Shown: positions 1-8,096 of the stretch, one piece after another
Numbering within the stretch: position 1 is the stretch's first letter
Layout of the letters: every line of letters begins with the position of its first letter
Notes under the pieces: generated by a model
What the model saw: only the letters and a program-made list of their open reading frames with translations
Told to the model about the DNA's origin: nothing
Database searches by the model: none
Assembly (NCBI RefSeq): GCF_965198575.1
Contig: NZ_OZ240671.1
Coordinates: 3,472,001 to 3,536,000 of the forward strand
Reading direction: 5' to 3'
Length of the DNA: 64,000 bases
Source: Lichenicola sp965198575
Lineage (GTDB): Bacteria; Pseudomonadota; Alphaproteobacteria; Acetobacterales; Acetobacteraceae
Program-made: the position numbers and the translations under genes

Positions 1-858
1 GACCCTCCGGGTGGCAAGCCCGGCATCCGATGCCGCCGCAGCCAACGCACCGCGCAACCCGCCGCCAGCGTGTTCCAGTGCCTCCGCCGCCTCGACGGGC
101 GAAAGCCCCATCGCCACCAGGATCGCCGGCTTGACCCGCCCCCCGGTCGCCTCCAGGGCGCCCGCCGCCTGCGCCGCATCGCACCCGGCCAGCTCCGTCA
201 CCATCGTCACCGCGCGGGCCCGCAGCTTGGCGTTGCGCACCCGCATGTCCACCATCCGGCCGGCATGCACCCGGCCCAGCCCGGTCATCAGCGCCGTCGA
301 GATCAGGTTCAGCACCACCTTCTGTGCCGTGCCGGCCTTCATCCGCGTCGAGCCGGCGATCGCTTCCGAGCCGGTCGCGACCAGGATCGGATGCTCGGCC
401 TCGGCAAGCAGCGCGCTGCCCGCACTGTTGGCCAGGCCGATCGTCAGGGCACCTCGCCTGCGTGCCTCCCGCACCGCCGCAACGGTGAATGGCGTGCCGC
501 CACTGGCCGCGATGCCGATGAGCACGTCGGCAGGACCGACCGTCTCGGCCTCCAGCTGTCGGATTGCGGCCGGCGCGTCATCCTCGGCGTTCTCGACGGC
601 CTGGGTGAGCGCCCCGACACCACCGGCAATCAGCAGCACCAGGCGGTCGCGTGGCCAGTCGAAGGTCGGCTCGAGCTCGGCGCCGTCCTGCGCGCCGAGC
701 CGTCCGGAACTGCCGGCGCCGGCATAGACCAGACGCCCGCCTTGACGCAGCCGGGGCAGGGCGGCTTCCACCGAAGCGGCCAGTGCTCCGAGCGCTGGAC
801 CGATCGCCGCCACCGCCGCCAGTTGGCCCTCCCAGAGGCTGTCGAGCTGCTCACGCAT
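1..858 (-). CDS. murQ: N-acetylmuramic acid 6-phosphate etherase (partial, C-terminus off the left edge)
   Basis: Cytoplasmic SIS-fold lyase that removes D-lactate from MurNAc-6-phosphate during cell-wall recycling. The reverse-strand reading frame shows the family signatures: YAGAGSSGRLG near residue 40, DGAELEPTFDW shortly after, and GSTRMKAGTAQK around residue 172, followed by the helical C-terminal part (AILVAMGLSPVEAAEALE). About 286 codons lie in the window, close to the usual 300, so only a short tail is lost. The ATG at 858 is the first in-frame ATG, but family-like residues (TEGHSARH, then LDSWS) continue upstream in frame, so the real start may be a non-AUG codon inside the 3' end of gpt. 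It follows gpt on the same strand. Confidence 0.88.
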   Translation of the reverse strand, partial: MREQLDSLWEGQLAAVAAIGPALGALAASVEAALPRLRQGGRLVYAGAGSSGRLGAQDGAELEPTFDWPRDRLVLLIAGGVGALTQAVENAEDDAPAAIRQLEAETVGPADVLIGIAASGGTPFTVAAVREARRRGALTIGLANSAGSALLAEAEHPILVATGSEAIAGSTRMKAGTAQKVVLNLISTALMTGLGRVHAGRMVDMRVRNAKLRARAVTMVTELAGCDAAQAAGALEATGGRVKPAILVAMGLSPVEAAEALEHAGGGLRGALAAAASDAGLATRRV

Positions 859-931
859 TGACCAGCTATCCAGCCAGACATGTCGCGCGCTGTGGCCTTC
901 GGTCGCCGGTGCAGCCGGTCCGGGCGCGCGC

Positions 932-1528
932 TCAGACAGCGCCGGCTGCCTTGCGCGCCAATGGCGGCACGAACAGCGGCGCGGTGTCCCAGGGAAACAG
1001 GATCCAGGTATCCTGAGGCACCTCGACGACGAACCGGTCGGTCCAGGGACGGCCTGACGGCTTGGCATAGAGGCAGGCAAAGGTCGCCTTGGGGAGCAGG
1101 CTGCGCACCAGCTGGGCGGTGACGCCGGAATCGACGAGGTCGTCGATGATCAGGAACCCGTCGCCGTCACCGGCCGCGGTGGGCGCCTTGACCACGCGTG
1201 GCTCGCCCTGCACCTGCTCGCCGGCACTGCCCCCGGCGTCGCGCCCACCTTCGCCCCCATTTTCGCGCGGCTGGTCGTAGCAGATCACCGAGATGCTCTC
1301 GATCAGCCGCAGATCCAGCTCGCGTCCGATGATTGCCGCCGGGATCAGCCCGCCGCGGGTGATCGCCACGATGCCGCGGAACGGACCCAGCGGCATCAGC
1401 TGCTCGGCCAGCAGCCGTGCATCGCGATGCAGCTGGTCCCAGGTGACGGTGGCGTAGCTCACCTGCCCAGGGCTCGACGGCGCCTGCCTGCCCTGCACCT
1501 GCCTGCCCGGCGCATCGTTGAGCGACAT
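932..1528 (-). CDS. gpt: Xanthine(-guanine) phosphoribosyltransferase
   Basis: Purine-salvage enzyme that transfers the phosphoribosyl group of PRPP to xanthine or guanine. The PRPP-binding motif is visible as FLIIDDLVDSGVTAQ near residue 125, and GIVAITRGGLIPAAIIGREL near residue 55 matches the conserved N-terminal loop of the Gpt group. The C-terminus (WILFPWDTAPLFVPP) is also typical. At 198 aa it is longer than E. coli Gpt (about 152 aa) because of an N-terminal extension and a Gly/Glu-rich insert around residues 89-115. The start codon overlaps the stop of the CsaA-like gene (TGATG), indicating translational coupling. Whether it prefers xanthine or guanine cannot be told from sequence. 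Confidence 0.87.
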   Translation of the reverse strand: MSLNDAPGRQVQGRQAPSSPGQVSYATVTWDQLHRDARLLAEQLMPLGPFRGIVAITRGGLIPAAIIGRELDLRLIESISVICYDQPRENGGEGGRDAGGSAGEQVQGEPRVVKAPTAAGDGDGFLIIDDLVDSGVTAQLVRSLLPKATFACLYAKPSGRPWTDRFVVEVPQDTWILFPWDTAPLFVPPLARKAAGAV

Positions 1529-1887
1529 CAGAACAGCCTGCCGCCGTCCGCCACCTTGTGGTCGGGACGGATCAGCACGACCTCGCCAGCCGCATCCGGC
1601 AGCCCCAGCGTCAGCACCTCGCTGACGAACGGACCGATCTGGCGCGGCGGCAGATTGACCACCGCACAGACCTGCCGACCGATCAGCTGGTCCGGCTTGT
1701 AGTGGCGGGTGATCTGCGCGGAGGATCTGCGGATCCCGATGCCGGGCCCGAAATCGATCCAGAGCCGGAAGGCCGGCTTGCGTGCCTCGGGGAATGGCTG
1801 CGCATCGGTGATCGTGCCGACCCGGATGTCCAGGCTGGCGAATGCATCGGCGGGTTCGATCGCATCATCGTTGGGCTGGACGGTCAT
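1528..1887 (-). CDS. csaA: CsaA-like tRNA-binding domain protein
   Basis: Small 119-aa protein made of a single tRNA-binding (EMAP/Trbp111) OB-fold, the family of CsaA export chaperones. Visible family features are FASLDIRVGTITDAQPFPEARKP near the start, then SSAQITRHY, QVCAVVNLPPRQIG and the C-terminal LIRPDHKVADGGRLF. The ATG at 1887 is preferred over an upstream in-frame codon because homology starts right after it. It overlaps gpt by the TGATG junction and probably forms an operon csaA-gpt-murQ. Binding of tRNA and a chaperone role are family knowledge, not shown here. Confidence 0.85.
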   Translation of the reverse strand: MTVQPNDDAIEPADAFASLDIRVGTITDAQPFPEARKPAFRLWIDFGPGIGIRRSSAQITRHYKPDQLIGRQVCAVVNLPPRQIGPFVSEVLTLGLPDAAGEVVLIRPDHKVADGGRLF

Positions 1888-1972
1888 GATGCCTTTTGCC
1901 GCCAACGGCCGCACTTGCCAAGCACCCGTATTGGATGGGCATGCCGCAAGCCTGCATGGGCATTGGGAAAGC

Positions 1973-2047
1973 TGGCTCCCGGAGTAGGGATCGAACCTAC
2001 GACCGAGCGATTAACAGTCGCTTGCTCTACCGCTGAGCTATCCGGGA
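1973..2047 (-). tRNA. tRNA-Asn(GTT), CCA encoded
   Basis: The reverse strand folds as a standard tRNA: acceptor TCCCGGA with TCCGGGA, D-arm GCTCAGCGGTAGAGC, anticodon loop CTGTTAA (GTT, Asn), T-arm GTAGGTTCGATCCCTAC, discriminator G and an encoded CCA. It stands alone between the csaA-gpt-murQ group and the plus-strand binding-protein gene. Confidence 0.95.
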
Positions 2048-2156
2048 CCGGCGGCGCACCCTATAGCGGAGCCGGCGTCGGCACGTAAAGCCCTCCCGGC
2101 CCGGGTTGCGCGAGCGGCCCCCGCACCTGGTCGGCAGGAAGTTCGAGAGGGTCTCC

Positions 2157-3206
2157 ATGGCAGCGTTCGAGCCTCCGAAGGTCGGTCGCCGCGCGATCGT
2201 GGGCGGGGCGGTGGGCCTGGCCGTCGTCGGCGGCCTCGTCGGGCGCAACCAGCTCCGCCATCCGCATCGCGACAAGACCTCCAGGCCGGACGGGCGCTTT
2301 CGTCGCCTGGTGCTGGCCTGCCCGCATCCGGCGCACGATCCGGTGCTGATCGTCGCCCAGCGCCAGGGCATCTTCGCCCGCTACAATCTCGACATCGTGC
2401 TGCTCGGCGGCCTCACCTCCGGGCAGGATGCGCTGGACCGGGTGAGGGATGCCCACGCGGACGGGGCGATCGCGCCGGTGCTGTCCTGGCTGCCCCGTTT
2501 GATGGCCGGGCTCGATGGGCGCCTGGTGGCCGGCCTGCAGAGCGGCAGTGCGCGTCTGCTGGTGGACCGGAAGTCGTCTATCAAGCGGATCGAGGACCTG
2601 TTCCACAAGTCGATCGGCATGGCCGACGCGAGGGGTGGTCCGTTCGCAAGCGCCGACCGGCTGTTCTTCTCGATCATGATGCGGCGCAAGGGCATGGATC
2701 CGAACCGCGACGTGACCTGGACTCAGGTGGCGCCGGCCGATTTCCGCACGGCGCTGGCATCGCGGGAGATCCAGGCGGTCGTGGGTCACGATCCGGTCAT
2801 CTGGCAGGTGCGCGACTCCCTCCATCTGCAGGAACTCGCCAGCAGCATGACCGGCAGCTACGGCACCCGGGTGACCCGCGCCCTGGGCCTGCGCCATGAG
2901 CTGCTGCAGTCCGATCCGGCAGCCGCGGTATCGCTCGTGCTGGCGCTGCAGGAGGCCGCGCAGACCGTGGCCCGGCATCTCGACGACGCCGCCAGCATGC
3001 TGGCCGACGAGCTGCCCGACATGGACCTGGCCACCGTCGGGCGGATGCTGCACGCCGAGGGGCATGGCGTTCACCTGATCGGCGAGGAACTACGCGAGCA
3101 GATCGCACAATATTTCGACGAGCTGAAGCTGATCGGGCTGGTTCCCGACGAGCAGGATTCCGCGAAGCTCGCCCGCCGCTTCTGCGACACCGTCGTTCAC
3201 GCCTAG
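2157..3206 (+). CDS. Orphan NrtA/TauA-type ABC transporter substrate-binding protein
   Basis: A 349-aa exported protein of the NMT1/NrtA/SsuA class of periplasmic binding proteins that deliver nitrate, sulfonates or similar small anions to ABC importers. Evidence is the pattern VLIVAQRQGIFARYNLDIVLL near residue 65, a ligand-cleft region with GLQSGSARLLVDRKSSIKRIEDL, and the C-terminal helical lobe. A GRR followed by a hydrophobic stretch (residues 10-30) looks like a Tat or signal-anchor segment. The ATG at 2157 has a GAGAGG ribosome site about 6 nt upstream; an earlier in-frame GTG/ATG is less likely. No permease or ATPase gene is next to it. cysH follows after 158 bp, which is compatible with a sulfur role but does not prove it. 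Confidence 0.72.
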   Translation: MAAFEPPKVGRRAIVGGAVGLAVVGGLVGRNQLRHPHRDKTSRPDGRFRRLVLACPHPAHDPVLIVAQRQGIFARYNLDIVLLGGLTSGQDALDRVRDAHADGAIAPVLSWLPRLMAGLDGRLVAGLQSGSARLLVDRKSSIKRIEDLFHKSIGMADARGGPFASADRLFFSIMMRRKGMDPNRDVTWTQVAPADFRTALASREIQAVVGHDPVIWQVRDSLHLQELASSMTGSYGTRVTRALGLRHELLQSDPAAAVSLVLALQEAAQTVARHLDDAASMLADELPDMDLATVGRMLHAEGHGVHLIGEELREQIAQYFDELKLIGLVPDEQDSAKLARRFCDTVVHA

Positions 3207-3300
3207 TTAACCCGGGCGGCTGCAACATCCGTCCGGGACCGGTTGCGGCCCGAAAGTGCGGCCGAGCTGCCACAGGAACACAATTCTGCCCTGCTCGATC

Positions 3301-3351
3301 GTGCAACCTATTTTGTGCAGTTGCACCACGGCTATATACGGCATTGCACAA
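3301..3351 (+). promoter_or_regulatory. Nested inverted repeats upstream of cysH
   Basis: TTGTGCA (3313-3319) and TGCACAA (3345-3351) are perfect inverted copies flanking a TATATA (3333-3338). A second pair, GTGCAAC (3301-3307) and GTTGCAC (3320-3326), is nested with it. The stretch is more AT-rich than its surroundings and ends 14 bp before the cysH ATG, as expected of a promoter-operator. The regulator is unknown. Confidence 0.4.
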
Positions 3352-3364
3352 AGGCTACGCTCCG

Positions 3365-4126
3365 ATGGACATGCTTGCCGACGCACAGATCGACCGCCGC
3401 CCGGCAGGGGTGTCGTCCGGCCGGCTCGAGCCGGTCGCGGCCTTCGATCGGCTGCGTGCGCTCGAACTGGCTGGAGCCGACGGTCGCGAGATCCTGCTGC
3501 ACGCCATCCGGACGATCCTGCCGGGGCGGGTGGCTGCGGTCTCGTCATTCGGCGCGGAATCCGCGGTGCTGCTGTCCCTCATCGCCGAGATTGATCCGAC
3601 GGTGCCGGTGATCTTCCTGCAGACGGGCAAGCATTTTGCCGAAACCCTGGCCTATCGCGACGAGCTGGTGGCGCATCTTGGCTTGCGGGACGCGCGCGCA
3701 GTGGCACCGCAACCGCAGGCCCTTGCCGACCGGGATCCCACCGGCGAGCTGTGGTATTACGACTCCGACGCCTGCTGCGGCCTGCGCAAGGTGCAGCCGC
3801 TTGGCCGCGCGCTGGCACCGTTCGACGCCTGGATCAGCGGGCGGAAGCGGTTCCAGAGCGCCACCCGAAGCAGCCTGCCGTTCGTCGAGCTTGTCGGCGA
3901 GCGCGTCAAGCTCAATCCGATCGCCGACTGGGATGGCGCCCGGGTCCGCGCCGAGCTGCAGCGGCGCCGACTGCCGGCGCATCCTCTCGTGCAGCGCGGC
4001 TATGCCTCGATCGGTTGCGCCGTCTGCACCCGCGCCGTCGGTGCCGGCGAGGATGCACGGGCCGGTCGCTGGGCCGGGCAGGCGAAGGTAGAGTGCGGCA
4101 TCCACGGGTCGCCCGGCAGCCCCTGA
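3365..4126 (+). CDS. cysH: Adenylyl-sulfate/phosphoadenylyl-sulfate reductase, Fe-S type
   Basis: Assimilatory reductase that converts APS (or PAPS) to sulfite in the cytoplasm for cysteine synthesis. The 253-aa protein has the PP-loop region VSSFGAESAVLLSLIAEIDP and all four cluster cysteines of the 4Fe-4S form: C137-C138 (CCGLRK) and C218/C221 (GCAVCTR). The C-terminal catalytic cysteine C244 lies in KVECGIH. The four-cysteine pattern points to APS as substrate, as in plant-type and most alphaproteobacterial enzymes. The ATG at 3365 is chosen over one at 3344, which lies inside the putative operator. No other sulfate-assimilation genes are adjacent; tRNA-Leu follows downstream. Confidence 0.9.
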   Translation: MDMLADAQIDRRPAGVSSGRLEPVAAFDRLRALELAGADGREILLHAIRTILPGRVAAVSSFGAESAVLLSLIAEIDPTVPVIFLQTGKHFAETLAYRDELVAHLGLRDARAVAPQPQALADRDPTGELWYYDSDACCGLRKVQPLGRALAPFDAWISGRKRFQSATRSSLPFVELVGERVKLNPIADWDGARVRAELQRRRLPAHPLVQRGYASIGCAVCTRAVGAGEDARAGRWAGQAKVECGIHGSPGSP

Positions 4127-4191
4127 GCAGGCGATCGGCACGCAAAACTGGGTTTGCCGGCGGCGGCTGGCACTGGTAACCATCCGGCCGC

Positions 4192-4275
4192 GCGAGAGTG
4201 ACGGAACGGTAGACGTAGTCGACTCAAAATCGACCGCCGCAAGGCATGGGGGTTCGAATCCCCCCTCTCGTACCA
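4192..4275 (+). tRNA. tRNA-Leu(CAA), CCA encoded
   Basis: Acceptor GCGAGAG pairs with CTCTCGT (one G-U pair). The anticodon stem GTCGA/TCGAC closes a CTCAAAA loop, giving anticodon CAA (Leu). A long class-II variable arm (GCCGCAAGGC) and a T-arm GGGGGTTCGAATCCCCC follow, then discriminator A and encoded CCA. It ends only 24 bp before the serC ATG on the same strand. Confidence 0.95.
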
Positions 4276-4299
4276 GCAGGTTGCGGATCGCACTCCACC

Positions 4300-5490
4300 A
4301 TGTCCTTGCCCACGTCCCGACCGGCGCGGCCATCCGCCCGGCCTGCCAATCCATGCTTCTCCTCGGGGCCCTGCGCCAAGCGTCCCGGCTGGAGCCTGGA
4401 GGCGTTGTCGGGGGCGTTGTTGGGTCGCAGCCACCGCGCCGCCGATGGCCGGGCGCGGCTGCACGAGGTGATCGAGCGCAGCCGGACGCTGCTGGGGATG
4501 CCTGCGGACTGGCGGCTCGGCATCGTCCCCGGCTCCGACACCGGGGCCGTCGAGATGGTGTTGTGGTCGCTGCTTGGCCCACGCCCGGTCGATGTGCTGT
4601 CGTTCGAGAGCTTCTCCGCCGCGTGGGCCAACGACATCGTGGCGCAGCTGCAGCTGCCGGACGCGCGCGTGCTGCAGGGCGAATACGGCGCACTGCCCGA
4701 TATGGCAGCGGTGGACTGGTCGCGTGACGTCGTGTTCGCCTGGAACGGCACCACCTCGGGCGTGTGCCTGCCTCCGCTCACCGGCGCTCCCCATCCGATC
4801 CCGCCGCAGCATGACGGTCTCGCCATCTGCGATGCCACCTCCGCAGCGTTCGCGATGCGTCTGCCCTGGGACCGGCTCGATGTCGTCACCTGGTCCTGGC
4901 AGAAGGTGCTGGGCGGCGAGGCGGCGCACGGCATGCTGGCCTTGTCACCGCGGGCGGTCGAGCGGCTCGAGTCGGTGCCGCCGCCACGCCCCCTGCCGAA
5001 GCTGTTCCGGCTGACCGCCAAGGGCCGCCTGATCGAGGGCATCTTCGAGGGCGACACCATCAACACGCCGTCGATGCTGTGCGTCGAGGACGCGCTCGAC
5101 GGGCTGCGCTGGGCCGAGCGGATCGGTGGGCTCGACGCGCTGATCGGCCGGTCCCAGGCCAATCTCGCCGCGGTCGCCAAGTGGGAAAGCCGCTCCGATT
5201 GGGCCTCGTTCCTGGCGCGCGACCCCGCCACCCGGTCCAGCACCTCGATCTGCCTGCGCCTCGATGCCGAGTGGTTCACCCGACTGCCCGAGGACCGCCG
5301 CGCGACCGCCGGCGCGCACCTGGTGGCACTGCTGCAGTCGGAGGCGGCGACGCTCGATGTCGGCAGCTACCGCGACGCTCCGGCCGGCCTCAGGATCTGG
5401 GGCGGGGCCACGGTCGAGACCTCGGACATCGAGGCGGCGTTGCCCTGGTTCGACTGGGCGGCGGCAAGCACCCGCGCTGCATTCGCGTGA
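4300..5490 (+). CDS. serC: Phosphoserine aminotransferase
   Basis: PLP-dependent enzyme converting 3-phosphohydroxypyruvate and glutamate to phosphoserine. The 396-aa protein has FSSGPCAKRPGW at the N-terminus, a feature of the SerC branch found in alphaproteobacteria and archaea. The PLP lysine is in TWSWQKVLGGEAAHGM, and the segment EGDTINTPSMLCVEDALDGL is also family-typical. The ATG at 4300 is used because the longer open frame runs into the tRNA-Leu gene. The gene ends at an overlap with an upstream ATG of hisZ (TGATG), and serC-hisZ-purA look co-transcribed. serA is not in the window. Confidence 0.9.
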   Translation: MSLPTSRPARPSARPANPCFSSGPCAKRPGWSLEALSGALLGRSHRAADGRARLHEVIERSRTLLGMPADWRLGIVPGSDTGAVEMVLWSLLGPRPVDVLSFESFSAAWANDIVAQLQLPDARVLQGEYGALPDMAAVDWSRDVVFAWNGTTSGVCLPPLTGAPHPIPPQHDGLAICDATSAAFAMRLPWDRLDVVTWSWQKVLGGEAAHGMLALSPRAVERLESVPPPRPLPKLFRLTAKGRLIEGIFEGDTINTPSMLCVEDALDGLRWAERIGGLDALIGRSQANLAAVAKWESRSDWASFLARDPATRSSTSICLRLDAEWFTRLPEDRRATAGAHLVALLQSEAATLDVGSYRDAPAGLRIWGGATVETSDIEAALPWFDWAAASTRAAFA

Positions 5491-5501
5491 TGGAGGCCGC
5501 C

Positions 5502-6659
5502 ATGACCGACGACACGCCCGAGATCGGCACCGCATCGAGCCAGGCGCTGCTGCCTGCCGGTTTGCGCGACCTGCTGCCGCCGGATGCCGAGAACGAGGCG
5601 CTGGGGATCGAGGCGCTGATGGGGGTGTTCGCGTCGCACGGCTATGAGCGGGTGAAGCCGCCGCTGCTGGAGTTCGAGGACAGCCTGCTGTCGGGCTCCG
5701 GTGCCGCCGTCGCCGAGCAGACCTTCAGGCTGATGGACCCGGATACCCACCGGATGATGGGTCTGCGTCCGGATATGACCCCGCAGGTGGCGCGCATCGC
5801 CGCAACCCGGCTGGTGAATGCACCGCGTCCGCTGCGGCTGTCCTACGCCGGCGCCTGCGTGCAGCTGCATGGCGGCTCGCTGAGCTCCGATCGCCAGGTG
5901 AGCCAGGCCGGCATCGAGCTGATCGGACCCGAAAGCCCGGAGGCGGATGCGGAAATGGTGGCCGTGGGCGCCGAGGCGCTGGCGGTGCTGGGCGTGCCCC
6001 GGGTGAGCTTCGACCTGACGCTGCCGCCGTTGGCCCCGGCGCTGATCGAGGAGGCCGGGCTGCCCGCCGCCGATCGTGCGCCGCTGCTGCGTGCGCTGGA
6101 CCGCAAGGACGCCGCCGCCGTCACCCGCCATGGTGGTCCGCTGGCCCACGTGCTGACCGACCTGCTGCTGGCGGCCGGACCTGCCGCGCGCGCGCTCGAC
6201 GTGTTGCGCCGCGCCCCGCTCAGTGCCGCCGCCCGGATGTTGAGCGACCGGCTGGAGGCGACCGTGGCGGCGATCGAGGCCCGCGCTCCCGGTCTGCGCC
6301 TGACCATCGACCCGATCGAGTTCCGCGGCTGGCGCTACCACATTGGCGTGTGCGTCACCGTCTATGCGGCCGGGCGTCACGAGGAGCTCGGACGCGGCGG
6401 GCGCTATCTCAGCGGCGGCAACGAGCCGGCCTGCGGGCTGACGCTGCGCACCGAGGCGCTGCTGCGTGCGGCTCCCGCCCGTGCGCCGCGGCCTCGGCTG
6501 TTGCTGCCGCCGGATGCCGATGCGGAGACGGCGAGGCGACTGCGGGCCGAGGGGTATGCTACCGTTCTGGCGCTGTCGCCATTTGTCGACGACAGGGTCG
6601 AGGCGCTGCGTCTCGGCTGCACCCACATCCTGCGCAGGGGCGTGGCGGAGCCGGTCTGA
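5502..6659 (+). CDS. hisZ: ATP phosphoribosyltransferase regulatory subunit
   Basis: HisRS-like paralogue without aminoacylation activity. It partners the short HisG to make the first enzyme of histidine synthesis. The 385-aa protein has the class-II synthetase-like core LRPDMTPQVARIAATRL, then LSYAGACVQLHGG and a C-terminal RGWRYHIGVCVTVYAAG and GRGGRYLS. It lacks an anticodon-binding domain, which separates it from HisS. The ATG at 5502 is favoured by a GGAGG site 5 nt upstream; an alternative ATG at 5490 overlaps the serC stop. hisZ next to purA is a common arrangement in the Rhodospirillales. hisG is not in the window. Confidence 0.9.
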   Translation: MTDDTPEIGTASSQALLPAGLRDLLPPDAENEALGIEALMGVFASHGYERVKPPLLEFEDSLLSGSGAAVAEQTFRLMDPDTHRMMGLRPDMTPQVARIAATRLVNAPRPLRLSYAGACVQLHGGSLSSDRQVSQAGIELIGPESPEADAEMVAVGAEALAVLGVPRVSFDLTLPPLAPALIEEAGLPAADRAPLLRALDRKDAAAVTRHGGPLAHVLTDLLLAAGPAARALDVLRRAPLSAAARMLSDRLEATVAAIEARAPGLRLTIDPIEFRGWRYHIGVCVTVYAAGRHEELGRGGRYLSGGNEPACGLTLRTEALLRAAPARAPRPRLLLPPDADAETARRLRAEGYATVLALSPFVDDRVEALRLGCTHILRRGVAEPV

Positions 6660-6725
6660 ACCGCCGGCCGGCATCCTTGCCCTGCACCCTCGCAACACCA
6701 GACCACGATCCTTCGGAGCCTGCTC

Positions 6726-8015
6726 ATGTCCAATGTCACGGTGATCGGCGCCCAATGGGGTGACGAGGGCAAGGGCAAGATCGTCGACTGGCTGGCTAGC
6801 CGCGCCGAGATCGTCGTGCGCTTCCAGGGCGGCCACAATGCCGGCCACACGCTGGTCGTCGGCAACCAGACCTACAAGTTGTCGCTGCTGCCGAGCGGGC
6901 TGGTGCGCGGCAAGATGGGCATCATCGGCAACGGCGTCGTGGTCGATCCCGAGGCGCTGCTCGGCGAGATCGACCGGGTGCGCGCGCAGGGTCTGCCGGT
7001 GGGTCCTGACACGCTGCGGATCGCCGAGAACGCCACCCTGATCCTGCCGGTGCATGGCGCACTCGACCGGGCGCGCGAAATCGCCCGCGGCGACCGCAAG
7101 ATCGGCACCACCGGACGCGGCATCGGCCCCGCCTACGAGGACAAGGTGGCCCGCCGAGCGATCCGACTATGCGACCTGGCCGAGCCCGAGACGCTGGACT
7201 GGAAGCTCGACGAGATCCTGCTTCACCACAACACACTGCTGGCCGGGCTCGGCGCCGAGACCTTCGCCAAGGACCAGCTGCTGGCCTACCTGCTCGAGCT
7301 GGCGCCCCGCCTGCTGCCCTATGTCGAGCCGGTGTGGGAACGGCTCGACGAGGCGCGTCGCGCGGGCACGCGAGTACTGTTCGAAGGCGCCCAGGCGGTG
7401 ATGCTCGACGTCGATCACGGCACCTATCCGTTCGTGACCAGCAGCAACACCGTCGCCGCCAATGCCGCCACCGGCAGCGGCGTGGGGCCAGGTGCGGTCG
7501 GTTTCGTGCTCGGCATCGCCAAGGCGTACGCCACCCGCGTCGGCGCGGGGCCGTTCCCGAGCGAGCTGTTCGACGAGACCGGCCAGCTGCTGGGACAGCG
7601 CGGCCACGAGTTCGGCACCGTGACCGGCAGGCCGCGTCGCTGCGGCTGGTTCGACGCGGTGCTGGTGCGCCGTGCGGTCCGGGTCGGCGGCATCACCGGC
7701 CTGGCGCTGACCAAGCTCGACGTGCTGGACGGGTTCGCCGAGATCCGGGTTTGCACCGGCTACCGGCTGGACGGGCAGGAGGTGCGCCATCTGCCGGCAG
7801 CCCCGGCGGCGCAATCCCGGGTCGAGCCGATCTACGAGACCATCGAGGGGTGGCAGGGCAGCACGCGTGGCGCCCGCACGTGGGGCGAGCTGCCGGCTGC
7901 CGCGATCAAGTACGTGCGCCGGATCGAGGAGCTGGTCGAGGCGCCGGTGACGCTGCTCTCGACCAGCCCGGAGCGCGACGACACCATCCTGATGCGCGAC
8001 CCGTTCGAGGGTTGA
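6726..8015 (+). CDS. purA: Adenylosuccinate synthetase
   Basis: GTP-dependent enzyme joining IMP and aspartate in AMP synthesis. The 429-aa protein is full length. It shows the N-terminal P-loop-like GAQWGDEGKGKIVDWL, the IMP-binding region GTTGRGIGPAYEDK near residue 128, LFEGAQAVMLDVDHGTYPF, and the C-terminal LSTSPERDDTI. It lies 66 bp after hisZ on the same strand and is followed by an 81-bp gap before the pseudokinase gene. Confidence 0.96.
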   Translation: MSNVTVIGAQWGDEGKGKIVDWLASRAEIVVRFQGGHNAGHTLVVGNQTYKLSLLPSGLVRGKMGIIGNGVVVDPEALLGEIDRVRAQGLPVGPDTLRIAENATLILPVHGALDRAREIARGDRKIGTTGRGIGPAYEDKVARRAIRLCDLAEPETLDWKLDEILLHHNTLLAGLGAETFAKDQLLAYLLELAPRLLPYVEPVWERLDEARRAGTRVLFEGAQAVMLDVDHGTYPFVTSSNTVAANAATGSGVGPGAVGFVLGIAKAYATRVGAGPFPSELFDETGQLLGQRGHEFGTVTGRPRRCGWFDAVLVRRAVRVGGITGLALTKLDVLDGFAEIRVCTGYRLDGQEVRHLPAAPAAQSRVEPIYETIEGWQGSTRGARTWGELPAAAIKYVRRIEELVEAPVTLLSTSPERDDTILMRDPFEG

Positions 8016-8096
8016 CGCGACCGCGGCCGGCTTAACGACCGCTTAAGCAATCCGCCCGCATTATCCACCCCGACACGTGCTTGGGCGGGGAGCGGG

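Noticed and set aside
5367..7055. A 562-codon minus-strand frame opposite hisZ and purA
   Set aside because: Low-complexity Gln/Arg/Gly translation, antisense to two certain genes.
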